The notes beneath the pieces were generated by a model. The model worked only from the letters and a program-made list of their open reading frames with translations. It searched no databases and was not told the DNA's origin. Shown in pieces: positions 52,696 through 63,151 of a stretch of DNA of 64,000 bases (the stretch's first letter is position 1; each line of letters opens with the position of its first letter). The stretch covers positions 327,507-391,506 of the forward strand of contig JAEZGS010000017.1 of the NCBI GenBank assembly GCA_023437225.1. The letters run 5' to 3'. This DNA comes from Bacteroidota bacterium (GTDB lineage: Bacteria; Bacteroidota; Bacteroidia; Chitinophagales; Chitinophagaceae). The translations under genes were made by a program, and so were the position numbers.

Positions 52696-54606
52696 TTATT
52701 TCACTTCTTCAAATTCTGCATCTGTTACGTTTTCATTACCACCTGCAGGTCCACCGCCCGGCTGTCCGCCTTGTGGACCATCGGGGCCGTTGCCGCCGGC
52801 ACCCTGTGTGGCCTTGTAGATTTCCTCCGAAGCTGCCGTCCAGGCTGTATTCATTTCAGTCAAAGCAGTATCGATGGCAGCGATGTCCTGAGTTTTATGA
52901 GCTTCTTTGAGTTTGTTAAGCGCTGATTCAATTGGCGCTTTCTTATCCGCCGGGATCTTATCGCCGTACTCTTTCAACTGCTTTTCAGTTTGGAAGATAA
53001 GACTGTCTGCCTGGTTGATCTTTTCAACTTTCTCACGAGCTTCTTTATCAACGGCTTCATTAGCCTTCGCTTCTGCCCTCATCTTTTCAATCTCATCCTT
53101 TGTAAGACCGCTACCCGCTTCGATCCTGATTTTTTGCTCTTTTCCTGTTCCTTTATCCTTCGCAGTAACATGAAGGATACCGTTGGCATCTATATCGAAA
53201 ATTACTTCGATCTGCGGAACTCCCCTTGGTGCTGGCGGGATGCCATCGAGGTTGAACATACCCAGGCTTTTATTCTGAGACGCCATCGGACGCTCACCCT
53301 GTAGCACATGAATTTGAACTCCGGGTTGGTTATCACTTGCCGTAGAGAAGACCTCGGATTTGCGGGTCGGGATCGTAGTATTCGATTCGATCAACCTCGT
53401 CATAACGCCACCCATTGTTTCAATACCGAGCGAAAGTGGTGTAACGTCGAGCAACAACACGTCCTTTACTTCTCCGGTAAGTACGGCACCCTGGATTGCA
53501 GCACCTACAGCTACCACCTCATCGGGGTTAACACCTTTATTTGGCTTACGCCCGAAGAAGCGCTCAACAATTTCCTGAATTTTGGGGATACGCGTACTAC
53601 CTCCTACCAAAATAACTTCATCCACCTGTGAAGCACTCATGCCCGCATCCTTGAGAGCCTGCTCACAAGGCTTAAGACATCTTTCGAAAAGATTATCGGC
53701 CAGCTGCTCAAACTTAGCGCGACTTAGTTTCTTTACAAGGTGCTTGGGCACACCGTCAACAGCAGTGATATATGGAAGATTGATTTCAGTTTCCGAACTT
53801 GAAGACAATTCGATCTTCGCTTTTTCAGAGGCTTCCTTCAAACGTTGCAAGGCCATTGGATCTTTGCGCAAATCGATTCCCTCCTCAGACTTAAACTCAT
53901 TTGCCAGCCAATCCATGATGACTTTATCGAAGTCGTCACCACCCAGGTGGGTATCACCATTGGTACTCTTAACTTCAAATACTCCTTCGCCCAGTTCCAG
54001 TATTGAGATGTCGAATGTACCTCCACCAAGGTCAAACACAGCTATCTTTTGATCATGTGCTTTCTTATCCAAACCATAAGCCAGAGCGGCCGCCGTTGGC
54101 TCGTTAACGATACGGCGAACGTTCAGTCCGGCAATCTCACCTGCTTCTTTGGTTGCCTGGCGTTGGGCGTCATTAAAATATGCAGGAACGGTGATCACCG
54201 CTTCTTTTACTTCCTGTCCGAGATAGTCTTCAGCAGTTTTCTTCATTTTTTGTAGAATCATTGCTGAAAGTTCCTGTGGTGTATAAAGGCGTCCGTCGAT
54301 GTCAATTCGTACGGTATTATTGTCACCTTTTGACACTTTGTAGCTCCAGTGACTGATCTCTTCTGTCACTTCATCAAACCGGCGGCCCATGAAACGCTTT
54401 ACAGACGTTATCGTATTATGAGGATTGGTGATGGCCTGACGCTTTGCAGGATCACCTACTTTTCTTTCTCCATTCTTTAAAAAAGCCACTACGGAAGGGG
54501 TTGTACGACGACCTTCATCGTTGGCAATTACGACTGGTTCATTACCTTCCATTACAGCAACGCAACTATTCGTAGTTCCAAGGTCTATTCCAATAATCTT
54601 TCCCAT
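52696..54606 (-). CDS. dnaK: Molecular chaperone DnaK (Hsp70)
   Basis: A 636-residue chaperone. The ATPase domain starts GIDLGTTNSCVAVMEG; later are VNEPTAAALAYGLD, VFDLGGGTFDISILE and VILVGGSTRIPKIQ. The substrate-binding domain starts DVTPLSLGIETMGG. The tail is glycine-rich, ending NVTDAEFEEVK. No grpE or dnaJ lies next to it. No CIRCE element is visible upstream; the 86-bp gap to gtrA shows no clear promoter box. Confidence 0.97.
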   Translation of the reverse strand: MGKIIGIDLGTTNSCVAVMEGNEPVVIANDEGRRTTPSVVAFLKNGERKVGDPAKRQAITNPHNTITSVKRFMGRRFDEVTEEISHWSYKVSKGDNNTVRIDIDGRLYTPQELSAMILQKMKKTAEDYLGQEVKEAVITVPAYFNDAQRQATKEAGEIAGLNVRRIVNEPTAAALAYGLDKKAHDQKIAVFDLGGGTFDISILELGEGVFEVKSTNGDTHLGGDDFDKVIMDWLANEFKSEEGIDLRKDPMALQRLKEASEKAKIELSSSSETEINLPYITAVDGVPKHLVKKLSRAKFEQLADNLFERCLKPCEQALKDAGMSASQVDEVILVGGSTRIPKIQEIVERFFGRKPNKGVNPDEVVAVGAAIQGAVLTGEVKDVLLLDVTPLSLGIETMGGVMTRLIESNTTIPTRKSEVFSTASDNQPGVQIHVLQGERPMASQNKSLGMFNLDGIPPAPRGVPQIEVIFDIDANGILHVTAKDKGTGKEQKIRIEAGSGLTKDEIEKMRAEAKANEAVDKEAREKVEKINQADSLIFQTEKQLKEYGDKIPADKKAPIESALNKLKEAHKTQDIAAIDTALTEMNTAWTAASEEIYKATQGAGGNGPDGPQGGQPGGGPAGGNENVTDAEFEEVK

Positions 54607-54692
54607 GATGAAATGAATTTATGTATTAGCAGGTTCAACAATCATTATGCCGCCCCTCATAAGGTGAAAAATTGTCAGTAAACTCGAGGATG

Positions 54693-55184
54693 CTAACGAA
54701 CTTTACCAGACGTTTCTGCCTTAAACGTATAATGCTTCTGGGTCAGGTAGCTGAAGGATATCACAATTACCGTCGTAAGGATTTTAGCAACAGTTGGAAA
54801 TATGCCAAGCTGTTCAACAAAAAGCTTAATAAATATGTAGTTAAGAAGGATACAAACGACCACCAGCAGAAAATATCTGAACAGCTGAACCCGGCCTTTC
54901 AGGGAAGAACCTGGAAACACAATATACCTGTTCAATAAATAACCAGTAGGGAAACTTATACAGAAGGCGATCAGAAAGGCACCGATGTGAGGGCTTATCG
55001 CTCCGATCGGCGTATGCATAATGTCTTTTTGAAGAATAAAATTATAAGAAACGAAATAGATGAATATATCGAGAAGCGTATTGCCTCCACCACATGCGGC
55101 GTAGCGGAATGTTTGTATCGGCATGAATCTGCTGAAGGCAGGATACACTGAGTCTATCACACTTAGGATGAGCTTCTTCATCAT
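54693..55184 (-). CDS. GtrA-family membrane protein
   Basis: About 163 residues with four helices. The family motif RYAACGGGNTLLDIFIYF is near the N-terminus and FPTGYLLNRYIVF in the middle, with a basic C-terminal FSYLTQKHYTFKAE. GtrA proteins take part in moving polyprenyl-linked sugars for surface polysaccharides. The start at 55184 (ATGATG) is preferred over an in-frame TTG at 55196. It is divergent from argS. Confidence 0.86.
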   Translation of the reverse strand: MMKKLILSVIDSVYPAFSRFMPIQTFRYAACGGGNTLLDIFIYFVSYNFILQKDIMHTPIGAISPHIGAFLIAFCISFPTGYLLNRYIVFPGSSLKGRVQLFRYFLLVVVCILLNYIFIKLFVEQLGIFPTVAKILTTVIVISFSYLTQKHYTFKAETSGKVR

Positions 55185-55211
55185 TAACCGCCGCAAGATA
55201 GCCTATTTACT

Positions 55212-55219
55212 TATTTTTG
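55212..55219 (+). promoter_or_regulatory. TATTTTTG -7 box of argS
   Basis: TATTTTTGCG matches TAnnTTTGc and ends 18 nt before the argS ATG at 55238. Confidence 0.5.
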
Positions 55220-55237
55220 CGACCAACAAAAATAGAT

Positions 55238-57124
55238 ATGGGCATTGTTTCAGTTATCCAGTCGGCCATTGCAGCAGAGATCAGTTCAAGATATAACATC
55301 ATTGTTAGCGAGCCGGATATACTGGTTAGCGAAACAAAGCCTGAATTTGAAGGCGATTATACCGTTGTCTTATTTACGTTTGTTAAGCAGCTTCGACGCT
55401 CTCCCGAAGTATTGGGGAACGAACTTGGAGCTGCATTAAAAGAATCAAATCCTAAATTATTTCCCGCCTTTAATGTAATAAAGGGCTTCCTTAATCTCCA
55501 GGTAGGCACTGATTACTGGCTGACGTTCCTGCAGGAGCACCATTCTAATGAGCGGTATGGATGGGCGGAGCCGAATAGCCGGAAAATCATGGTGGAATAC
55601 TCTTCACCAAATACCAACAAGCCCTTACATCTTGGACATTTGCGCAACAACTTTCTGGGATGGAGCATTGCTGAGATCTGCAAAGCGACAGGCGCAGAAG
55701 TGATTAAGACCTGCATTGTTAATGATCGTGGGGTTCATATATGTAAGTCAATGCTTGCATGGCAAAAGTTTGGAAACGGAGAAACACCGGATACCGCTGC
55801 ACTCAAAGGGGATCATCTTGTGGGTGACTATTATGTTCGCTTTGAAAAAGCACTGCAGGAACAAACCGCACCAATACTCGAAAATATATATAACCGCGAG
55901 CTCGAAAATATCAGCGGAACTGATGCAGAGAAAGCGAAGGTCCTTGTTCAAAAACTTGATGATGCATCCCTGGCGGAAGATAAGCGTTCTGAGATCCGCG
56001 ATGAGCTTAAGGAAATCGCACGCAACAATACTCCAATTATGCAGGAGGTGCGACAAATGCTGCTCCGCTGGGAAGAAGGAGATCCGGAAACAATGAACCT
56101 TTGGCGTCAAATGAATGGCTGGGTGTATCAGGGATTTGACCAGACATATAAAAGAATCGGATCCGACTTCGATAAGACTTATTATGAAAGTGAAACTTAT
56201 TTGCTCGGAAAACAATTCGTAGAAAGCGGATTGGAAAAAGGAGTTTTTACCCGTAAGGAAGATGGCAGTGTGTGGATCGATCTGACAAGTGATGGTCTCG
56301 ACGAAAAGCTATTATTACGCAAGGATGGAACTTCTGTTTACATTACCCAGGACCTTGGGCTTGCCATGCAGAAATATGAAGACTTCCAGCCGGACAGCAG
56401 TATTTATGTTATTGGCGACGAGCAGAACTATCATATGAAAGTTTTGAAGCTCATCTGCCAGAAACTTGGCATACCCAATGCGGACGGTATATATCATTTA
56501 TCGTATGGTATGGTAGATCTTCCTACTGGTCGGATGAAAAGTCGCGAAGGAACTGTAGTAGACGCGGACGATCTGGTCACTGAAATGGAAACGGTTGCAG
56601 CACAACATACTCGTGAACTGGGAAAAGTGCAGGACTTCAAAGAAGATGAACTACAGGATCTTTATACGATGATCGGATTAGGCGCCCTCAAGTTTTTCCT
56701 ATTACGCGTTGATCCGAAGAAGCGCATGGTATTTAATCCGGAAGAATCGATAGATTTTCACGGATACACTGGTCCCTTCGTCCAATATACTTATGCGAGG
56801 ACCAGGTCCATACTTCGAAAGGAAGCGCCAAAACATGATACCTTGAATTGCGACTTGCTTGCAAAAGAAAAAGAAACGTTGATAGAGTTGGAGAAATATC
56901 CTGAAGTGCTTGAACTTGCTGCCAGGGAACTGAATCCATCTGTTATTGCCAATTACGTTTTCAAACTCGCTCAAACATTTAATTCACTGATCAGTGAAGT
57001 GCGCATACTCAACGCTGAATCTGAGGAGAAAAAGGAATTGCGGTTACAAATGGCCCAGATGACTGTAAACACAATTAGAAATGCAATGGGTTTACTGGGC
57101 ATACGAGTGCCTGAAAAAATGTAA
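55238..57124 (+). CDS. argS: Arginyl-tRNA synthetase
   Basis: About 628 residues, a class I synthetase. The HIGH signature is SSPNTNKPLHLGHLRNN. The second ATP motif is represented by LPTGRMKSREGTVV. The C-terminal DALR domain ends MGLLGIRVPEKM. The ATG at 55238 fits the family N-terminus; the in-frame TTG at 55217 lies in the promoter box. A degenerate CATT/GCATT repeat follows before the convergent TPR gene. Confidence 0.96.
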   Translation: MGIVSVIQSAIAAEISSRYNIIVSEPDILVSETKPEFEGDYTVVLFTFVKQLRRSPEVLGNELGAALKESNPKLFPAFNVIKGFLNLQVGTDYWLTFLQEHHSNERYGWAEPNSRKIMVEYSSPNTNKPLHLGHLRNNFLGWSIAEICKATGAEVIKTCIVNDRGVHICKSMLAWQKFGNGETPDTAALKGDHLVGDYYVRFEKALQEQTAPILENIYNRELENISGTDAEKAKVLVQKLDDASLAEDKRSEIRDELKEIARNNTPIMQEVRQMLLRWEEGDPETMNLWRQMNGWVYQGFDQTYKRIGSDFDKTYYESETYLLGKQFVESGLEKGVFTRKEDGSVWIDLTSDGLDEKLLLRKDGTSVYITQDLGLAMQKYEDFQPDSSIYVIGDEQNYHMKVLKLICQKLGIPNADGIYHLSYGMVDLPTGRMKSREGTVVDADDLVTEMETVAAQHTRELGKVQDFKEDELQDLYTMIGLGALKFFLLRVDPKKRMVFNPEESIDFHGYTGPFVQYTYARTRSILRKEAPKHDTLNCDLLAKEKETLIELEKYPEVLELAARELNPSVIANYVFKLAQTFNSLISEVRILNAESEEKKELRLQMAQMTVNTIRNAMGLLGIRVPEKM

Positions 57125-57138
57125 CACAAATTTGCCTG

Positions 57139-57181
57139 ACGGAGCAATTCAGCATTGCGCATTATGCATTTCGCATTCTGT
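57139..57181. repeat. Degenerate GCATTnnGCATT-type tract between convergent genes
   Basis: Between argS and the TPR gene are loose repeats of a CATT word: AGCATTGCGCATTATGCATT and TCGCATTCTG. It resembles the other 3'-end tracts in style but not in word. Confidence 0.55.
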
Positions 57182-58195
57182 TCAAAACTCCTGGCTCATC
57201 TGTCGCTTCAAACTCTGAAGACTAGGATCCATGGCAATTGCGCGATCACAAAGTTGTTGCCCTTTCTGGGTTTCACCTTTCTTTTGATAGGACATTCCTA
57301 TCATGTATAAGGCGCGTGCATTTGATTTGTCGTTGCCGAGAACTTTGTCCCAGTAGTCAATTGCCTCCTGGTAATTTTTAGAATCGTAATTCGCCTGGGC
57401 AATCTGGTACAGCAACTCCTGGTCGGCAGGTTTGCGTTGTAACACTTCTTTCAAAAGTTCAATGCCAGGTGCATATTGTTTTACATTGATGTGCGCATTG
57501 CCAAGGTTTTCTATGTAGTCGTTGTTCCTCGGATACCCTTTTTTACCAGCAAGCAACATATATTCTAAAGAGCGCTTATAGTCAGGAATTGCATAAAATA
57601 CAAGCGATGCTTCATATATCCATTGCGCACGGGAAGAATCAAGGGCGATGGCTTTTTCGAAATGAGCCGCTGATTGTTTGTAATTGCTCATGTCGAGGTA
57701 TGCACGTGCAAGTATGTATGGAACGTCCGCGCGCGCAGGTTCTTCTTTCATCGCCTGTTGAAGAAATGTAATTGCCTGTGCATAGTTCTCCGTCTCGTAG
57801 TGGCTTCTTCCAATGATGTATGAAACCGGCTTGATCTTGTTCTTTTGTGCATATGCGATTGCCTCATCCCATTTACGCAAATTGAAGGAAAGCGTGGTTA
57901 AATGATCAATGATCTCCGGATCGTTGGGATCTGTTTTTTCAGCCTTTAGAAGAATAACTCTTGCTTCAGCATATCGGTTTTGAGAAAGCAAAGAAGATGC
58001 ATGTGCTTTAAGTATGTCTTTATTAGAAGGCGCAAAAGATGATGCCTTTGCAAAATGCTTTTCGGCTTCGCGGAAGCGCCGTGCTTCCTGTTCAATTTTT
58101 CCTTTTTCGAAATAAAAAGCACTGCTGTCAGCACCCTGACCCCGGGCAGTGCCCGTAACAAACATAATAACGACGACGTAAACAAACTGCCTCAT
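57182..58195 (-). CDS. Exported TPR-repeat protein
   Basis: About 337 residues. The signal peptide is MRQFVYVVVIMFVTGTARG. About eight tetratricopeptide repeats follow, e.g. AFYFEKGKIEQEARRFREAE, YKQSAAHFEKAIALDSSRA and ARALYMIGMSYQKKGETQKG. TPR proteins are scaffolds; partners are unknown. I chose the ATG at 58195 because it begins the signal peptide. glgB lies 45 bp upstream on the same strand. Confidence 0.88.
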   Translation of the reverse strand: MRQFVYVVVIMFVTGTARGQGADSSAFYFEKGKIEQEARRFREAEKHFAKASSFAPSNKDILKAHASSLLSQNRYAEARVILLKAEKTDPNDPEIIDHLTTLSFNLRKWDEAIAYAQKNKIKPVSYIIGRSHYETENYAQAITFLQQAMKEEPARADVPYILARAYLDMSNYKQSAAHFEKAIALDSSRAQWIYEASLVFYAIPDYKRSLEYMLLAGKKGYPRNNDYIENLGNAHINVKQYAPGIELLKEVLQRKPADQELLYQIAQANYDSKNYQEAIDYWDKVLGNDKSNARALYMIGMSYQKKGETQKGQQLCDRAIAMDPSLQSLKRQMSQEF

Positions 58196-58240
58196 ACCAC
58201 ACATTTTGGATATTGAATACAAGCGACGAACCAATTTTCA

Positions 58241-60238
58241 TCAGCCGATTACAATGGCCCCTAACGGTGGCAGATGCACATTTATTTCATATTCATTTTC
58301 GTTTTTGTTCACCAGTGTGGTTTGGATGGCCGGATTATATGTGTTCCCGGTTCCACCATATTTCACCTGGTCACTGTTGAAAAGCTCCTGCCAGAACGAT
58401 TTGCCCCGACTGTAAACTTTCCAATCCATCCTTACAACAGGCGTTAGGTTAAGAATAATGATCAGGTCATCGTTACTGTCGCGGCCCTTCCGCTTATAAC
58501 AGATGACCGACTCGGCGCGGTGATTGAGGTCGACCCATTCAAACCCGTCAATGGAAAACTGATTTTCATACAACGCCGGACTCGAGCGTAACAACAGGTT
58601 TAAGTCGCGGACGCAGGATTGAAGTTTAAGGTGCGGTTCAAATTGTAGTAACTCCCACGGAAGTTCAGACTTATAATTCCATTCACAGGTGGCTCCAAAT
58701 TCATTTCCCATAAACAGCAGTTTTCCGCCAGGATGGGTGTACATATAAGTATAAAGGCTCCGAAGATTAGCGAACTTCTGCCATTCATCTCCCGGCATCT
58801 TATAGATCATTGGGCTTTTCCCGTGAACTACTTCATCATGACTTAACGGCAACATAAAGTTCTCATCATAGTAATACATCATACTAAATGTGAACTTATT
58901 CTGATGGTGCTGACGGAAATATGGATCCATTTTGAAGTAGTCAAGTGTATCATGCATCCATCCCATCATCCATTTCATTCCGAAACCAAGTCCTCCTTCA
59001 AACGTAGGCTTGCTCACTTTGGGCCAATCGGTGGCCTCTTCCGCAATTGTTTGAACATCGGGAAAGTCCCGATAAACCATTTCGTTCAAATCCTTGATCA
59101 GTTTGATCGCTTCAAGGTTTCCATCGCCACCGTATTCATTAGGTTCCCATTGCCCTGTGGTACGGGAATAATTCAACTTAAGCATAGAGCTCACTGCATC
59201 CACTCTTACACCGTCAATATGATAATGATCAAACCAGTAACGGGCGTTACTTATTAGGAACGAACGAACTTCTCCCCTTTTATAATTGAAAATGTAACTG
59301 TTCCAATCAGGATGAAATCCTTTACGCATGTCGGCATATTCATAGGTGTGTGTTCCATCGAACATATAAAGCCCGTGTGAATCGTATGGAAAGTGAGACG
59401 GAACCCAGTCGAGTATGACTCCTATACCGTTTTGATGAAAAGCTTCAACAAGCGACATAAACATTTGCGGATCGCCAAATCTCGAGGTCGGCGCATAATA
59501 TCCTGTACCCTGGTAACCCCAACTGCCATCGAAGGGATGTTCCATTACCGGCATTAATTCAACATGCGTGAAGCCCATATCTTTCACATAAGGTACCAGC
59601 CGGCTCTTAAGGTCCTCGTAACTATTATAAGATTCTTCGTCGTATTTATTTGGCCTCATCCAACTAGCAAGGTGAACTTCATAAACAGACCAGGGTGCCT
59701 TCAGAGAGTTATGGTCCGCCCTTGTTTTCATCCACTCCCCGTCCTGCCAGTAAAATCCGGTATCCCAGGTAATGGAAGCGGTTTTTGGCCTTTTTTCCCA
59801 AAAGACTGCATAGGGATCTCCCTTGTCAATTTTCTTCCCTTCGAATCCATGGATATGATATTTATACGATTCACCCTTGTGCAGGTTTGGGATGAATCCT
59901 TCCCATATACCCGAATTATCCAATCGCACAAACAATGGGTGGGCATCATTGTTCCAGTCGTTGAAATTACCAATCACAGATACGAACGTTGCATTGGGAG
60001 CCCACACGGCGAAATAGTAGCCTGGCGTGCCAAGAACATTTACCGGGTGGCTTCCGAATAGTTCATACAATCTGTAATGCGTGCCTGCCTGATAGTTCTC
60101 AATATCCTGCTGAGTGAACAACGAATAATTCCATACCGGTCGTGTTGAGTCGACGAAATGTATATCCTCGTATCTCTGCCTTTTATCATTTTTACCCTGC
60201 TCATCCGCTGGTAACATGTTAAGTTCGCCGTTGTTCAT
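58241..60238 (-). CDS. glgB: 1,4-alpha-glucan branching enzyme
   Basis: A 665-residue glycogen branching enzyme. An N-terminal CBM48-like region (YYFAVWAPNATFVSVIGNFN) precedes the GH13 barrel. Catalytic elements are GVRVDAVSSML (nucleophile Asp), IAEEATDWP (acid Glu) and LSHDEVVHGKS (transition-state Asp). The C-terminal beta domain ends NVHLPPLGAIVIG. It is the only full glycogen enzyme in the window; the GlgA-like protein at 34198 is a half-length homologue. Confidence 0.95.
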   Translation of the reverse strand: MNNGELNMLPADEQGKNDKRQRYEDIHFVDSTRPVWNYSLFTQQDIENYQAGTHYRLYELFGSHPVNVLGTPGYYFAVWAPNATFVSVIGNFNDWNNDAHPLFVRLDNSGIWEGFIPNLHKGESYKYHIHGFEGKKIDKGDPYAVFWEKRPKTASITWDTGFYWQDGEWMKTRADHNSLKAPWSVYEVHLASWMRPNKYDEESYNSYEDLKSRLVPYVKDMGFTHVELMPVMEHPFDGSWGYQGTGYYAPTSRFGDPQMFMSLVEAFHQNGIGVILDWVPSHFPYDSHGLYMFDGTHTYEYADMRKGFHPDWNSYIFNYKRGEVRSFLISNARYWFDHYHIDGVRVDAVSSMLKLNYSRTTGQWEPNEYGGDGNLEAIKLIKDLNEMVYRDFPDVQTIAEEATDWPKVSKPTFEGGLGFGMKWMMGWMHDTLDYFKMDPYFRQHHQNKFTFSMMYYYDENFMLPLSHDEVVHGKSPMIYKMPGDEWQKFANLRSLYTYMYTHPGGKLLFMGNEFGATCEWNYKSELPWELLQFEPHLKLQSCVRDLNLLLRSSPALYENQFSIDGFEWVDLNHRAESVICYKRKGRDSNDDLIIILNLTPVVRMDWKVYSRGKSFWQELFNSDQVKYGGTGNTYNPAIQTTLVNKNENEYEINVHLPPLGAIVIG

Positions 60239-60356
60239 AAAAAAAGTTACGATGAAAAATTCGGTCTTAACGTAAAATTAAGCCTTACAGCACCGATATG
60301 TTCTTATTTAAAAAATAACTTCCCAATAATTCTAACAACCAGATTAACTGCTCTAG

Positions 60357-63146
60357 ATGAGAAACCTATACCTGCTAACCCTGTTGGTTTTTGCAACCAT
60401 TCAGTCGCTCGCTCAATCCTCCACTATATCTGGAACTCTTAAGGATACCTCAGATGATAAAACGCTGCAATATGCAGTGGTGACGCTTTCCAACAAAACT
60501 GATTCCACGTTGGTTGGGTTTACACGCGTTTCTGACAAGGGAACATTTGTTTTGAAGGACATTCCTTATGGAGAATATAATATCCGCATCACATTCCCCA
60601 AATATGCTGATTTTGCGGATGCCGTTTCCATAAGAGAAGCATCGAAGAATCTCGGTGAGATCATTCTTACCCCGAAAAGTGTTTTGCTCGAGGAAGTGAT
60701 TGTTCGACAAAAAATTGCCGCCATCCGTATGAAAGGCGATACGCTTGAGTTTCGTGCAGACAGTTTTGCAGTGCGCGAAGGCGCCAATGTAGAAGAGCTG
60801 CTCAAGAGATTGCCCGGCATTACTGTTAACAAAGATGGAGAGATCACCGCCCAGGGAGAGAAAGTACAAAAGGTGCTGGTGGATGGTGAAGAATTCTTTA
60901 GCGACGATCCGGCAGTAGTTACACAAAATTTAAGAGCCGATGCCGTTGAGAATGTGCAGGTATTTGACAAGAAAAGCGATCAGGCAACATTTACAGGTAT
61001 AGACGATGGGGAGAAAACCAAAACAATAAATCTAAAATTGAAGGCCGATAAGAAACAGGGCTATTTCGGTAAAGCAAAAATTGCTGGCGGCACTCCCGAT
61101 TGGTTTGAAAATGAAGCAATGCTGAATATGTTTAAGGGAAAAAGAAAAATGGCGGCATTCGGAACGATGGCAAATACAGGAAAGGCAGGATTGAACTGGG
61201 AGGACAATGACAGGTTCGGAGGGGGTTCCGCTATGGAATACAATGAAGAGGAAGGATACTTTTTTTCATTCAGCGAAGGTGACGAATTCAATACGTGGGG
61301 AGGCCGTTATAACGGTGAAGGATTGCCGCAGGCATGGACAGGCGGTGGTCATTATTCAAACAAGTGGAACGAGGACCGAAAACACATCAATGGAAATTAT
61401 CGGTATTACAAACAAAATATTGACGTCGACGGAACAACCATCAGTCAATATATTCTACCTGACACAACTTATTACAATAGCGAAAGAAGAAATACATACA
61501 ATCAAAATATCCGGCACAAACTGGATGGATTTTATGATGTAAAGCTCGACTCAACTTCAAGCTTGAAGATCACTGTAGGCGGCTCCAGAACAGAGGGATT
61601 GAGCAAGGCACATTATGTTGGAGAATCAAGAAATGACGACAGTGCTCTTGTTAACACGAACGACCGACTACTAACTTCAGACGGTGCGAAGAACGATTTT
61701 GCTGCAAGCATGATATATCGAAAGAAGTTTGCAAAGAAAGGGCGTACGTTATCAGTGTCAATGGATCAGACATACAAGGATCAGAAAACGGATGGGCTGT
61801 TACAGTCGGCAGTTAATTTTTTTGACGGGGGCAATTTACCTGTGAATTCTATAGAGTTTGATCAAAGGAAATTAAACAATACGAACAGCCTTGCGATCAA
61901 TTCAAAAATCGCATATACGGAGCCGATCGGTAAACAAGGTTTTTTAGAAACCAATTATGGTTACAGAGTAAGCAATAGTGAAGCGTTAAGAGTTTCATAC
62001 AATAAGACACAGGGACCCGATGGAAAATATGATGATATTGATTCAACATTTAGTAACGACTATCAATTCAAATTTCACACGCATAGTGTTGGTCTCAATT
62101 ATCGTAACAATGGTAAGAAGCTGATGTATTCGTTCGGTTCAAATATTTCTTTTGCCGATTTCAGTCAAAAGGACAATTGGGCAGACACGACGTACAAGTA
62201 CGATTTTGTAAATCTCTTTCCGCGTGCGAGCATACGTTATAATTTTAAACAGCAAACCCGTTTATCACTCAATTACAATGGAAGCACGCGCCAGCCTTCT
62301 GTTCAACAGATCCAGCCGGTTCTCGATAATACAAATACAACAAATATTCAAATTGGCAATCCGGGACTGAAGCAGGAATTCGTGCATAATGTCGGACTTC
62401 AGTTCAATGACTTCAAGGTATTGAGTGGCCGCAGTTTGTGGATGAGCGCTAACTTCAACATGGTGGATAATGCTATCAGTACCAGCAGTACAATTGATAA
62501 AGGAATACGAACTACGCAGTTCGTGAATGTATCGGGCAATTACAACTTAAACTTCTGGGCGGGATACTGGATTCAAATAAAGAAATACAACATTAATGTT
62601 GGTTTCAATGGAGGAGGTAACCTGGGACGTTATAACAGTTTCATTGATGAGAAGCGGAACGTGAATAACAATACGAATGTGAACCTGTCGATGAACATTC
62701 ATTATAGTAAAGAAAAAGGTCCATCGTTTTATATAAATCCAAATATCAACTTTGTTACAAGCAAATCCTCTCTGAATCCCGGAACGGTTACACGTTACAG
62801 GGTGTTTGAGAATCAGATGTCGATAAATTATCCATTACCGTGGAATTTTGAAGTGAACACTGAGGTAGAGTTGGCTGTACGCCAGAAGACAGCAGTGTTT
62901 AACAGGGATTTGAACGCTACTAAATGGAATGCGTATCTGGCGAAAAAATTCCTGAAGAACAAGACCGGCGAAATCCGGGTGAGCGTATTTGATATTCTCG
63001 ATCAAAATATCGGATTCAGTCGGAATGCAACAAGCAACTTCATTTCAGAGAATACTTATAATACTATCAGGAGATACTGGCTATTAAGTTTCACCTGGAA
63101 CTTTAGCAGGAATCCAGCAGTTAATAACAACGCCTCAACAAAGTAA
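60357..63146 (+). CDS. Outer-membrane beta-barrel receptor with carboxypeptidase-like N-terminus
   Basis: A 929-residue protein with signal peptide MRNLYLLTLLVFATIQSLAQ. A carboxypeptidase-regulatory-like domain (SGTLKDTSDDKTLQYAVVTL) covers about 22-105. A plug-like region follows with LLKRLPGITVNKDGEITAQG and VDGEEFFSDDPAVVTQNL. A large outer-membrane barrel ends RRYWLLSFTWNFSRNPAVNN. The type matches OMP_b-brl_3 proteins rather than SusC. It is paired, 5 bp apart, with a GLPGLI gene, a common arrangement. Confidence 0.9.
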   Translation: MRNLYLLTLLVFATIQSLAQSSTISGTLKDTSDDKTLQYAVVTLSNKTDSTLVGFTRVSDKGTFVLKDIPYGEYNIRITFPKYADFADAVSIREASKNLGEIILTPKSVLLEEVIVRQKIAAIRMKGDTLEFRADSFAVREGANVEELLKRLPGITVNKDGEITAQGEKVQKVLVDGEEFFSDDPAVVTQNLRADAVENVQVFDKKSDQATFTGIDDGEKTKTINLKLKADKKQGYFGKAKIAGGTPDWFENEAMLNMFKGKRKMAAFGTMANTGKAGLNWEDNDRFGGGSAMEYNEEEGYFFSFSEGDEFNTWGGRYNGEGLPQAWTGGGHYSNKWNEDRKHINGNYRYYKQNIDVDGTTISQYILPDTTYYNSERRNTYNQNIRHKLDGFYDVKLDSTSSLKITVGGSRTEGLSKAHYVGESRNDDSALVNTNDRLLTSDGAKNDFAASMIYRKKFAKKGRTLSVSMDQTYKDQKTDGLLQSAVNFFDGGNLPVNSIEFDQRKLNNTNSLAINSKIAYTEPIGKQGFLETNYGYRVSNSEALRVSYNKTQGPDGKYDDIDSTFSNDYQFKFHTHSVGLNYRNNGKKLMYSFGSNISFADFSQKDNWADTTYKYDFVNLFPRASIRYNFKQQTRLSLNYNGSTRQPSVQQIQPVLDNTNTTNIQIGNPGLKQEFVHNVGLQFNDFKVLSGRSLWMSANFNMVDNAISTSSTIDKGIRTTQFVNVSGNYNLNFWAGYWIQIKKYNINVGFNGGGNLGRYNSFIDEKRNVNNNTNVNLSMNIHYSKEKGPSFYINPNINFVTSKSSLNPGTVTRYRVFENQMSINYPLPWNFEVNTEVELAVRQKTAVFNRDLNATKWNAYLAKKFLKNKTGEIRVSVFDILDQNIGFSRNATSNFISENTYNTIRRYWLLSFTWNFSRNPAVNNNASTK

Positions 63147-63151
63147 TTATC

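Noticed and set aside
54607..54692. CIRCE element upstream of dnaK
   Set aside because: No inverted TTAGCACTC-type repeat is present in the 86-bp gap.
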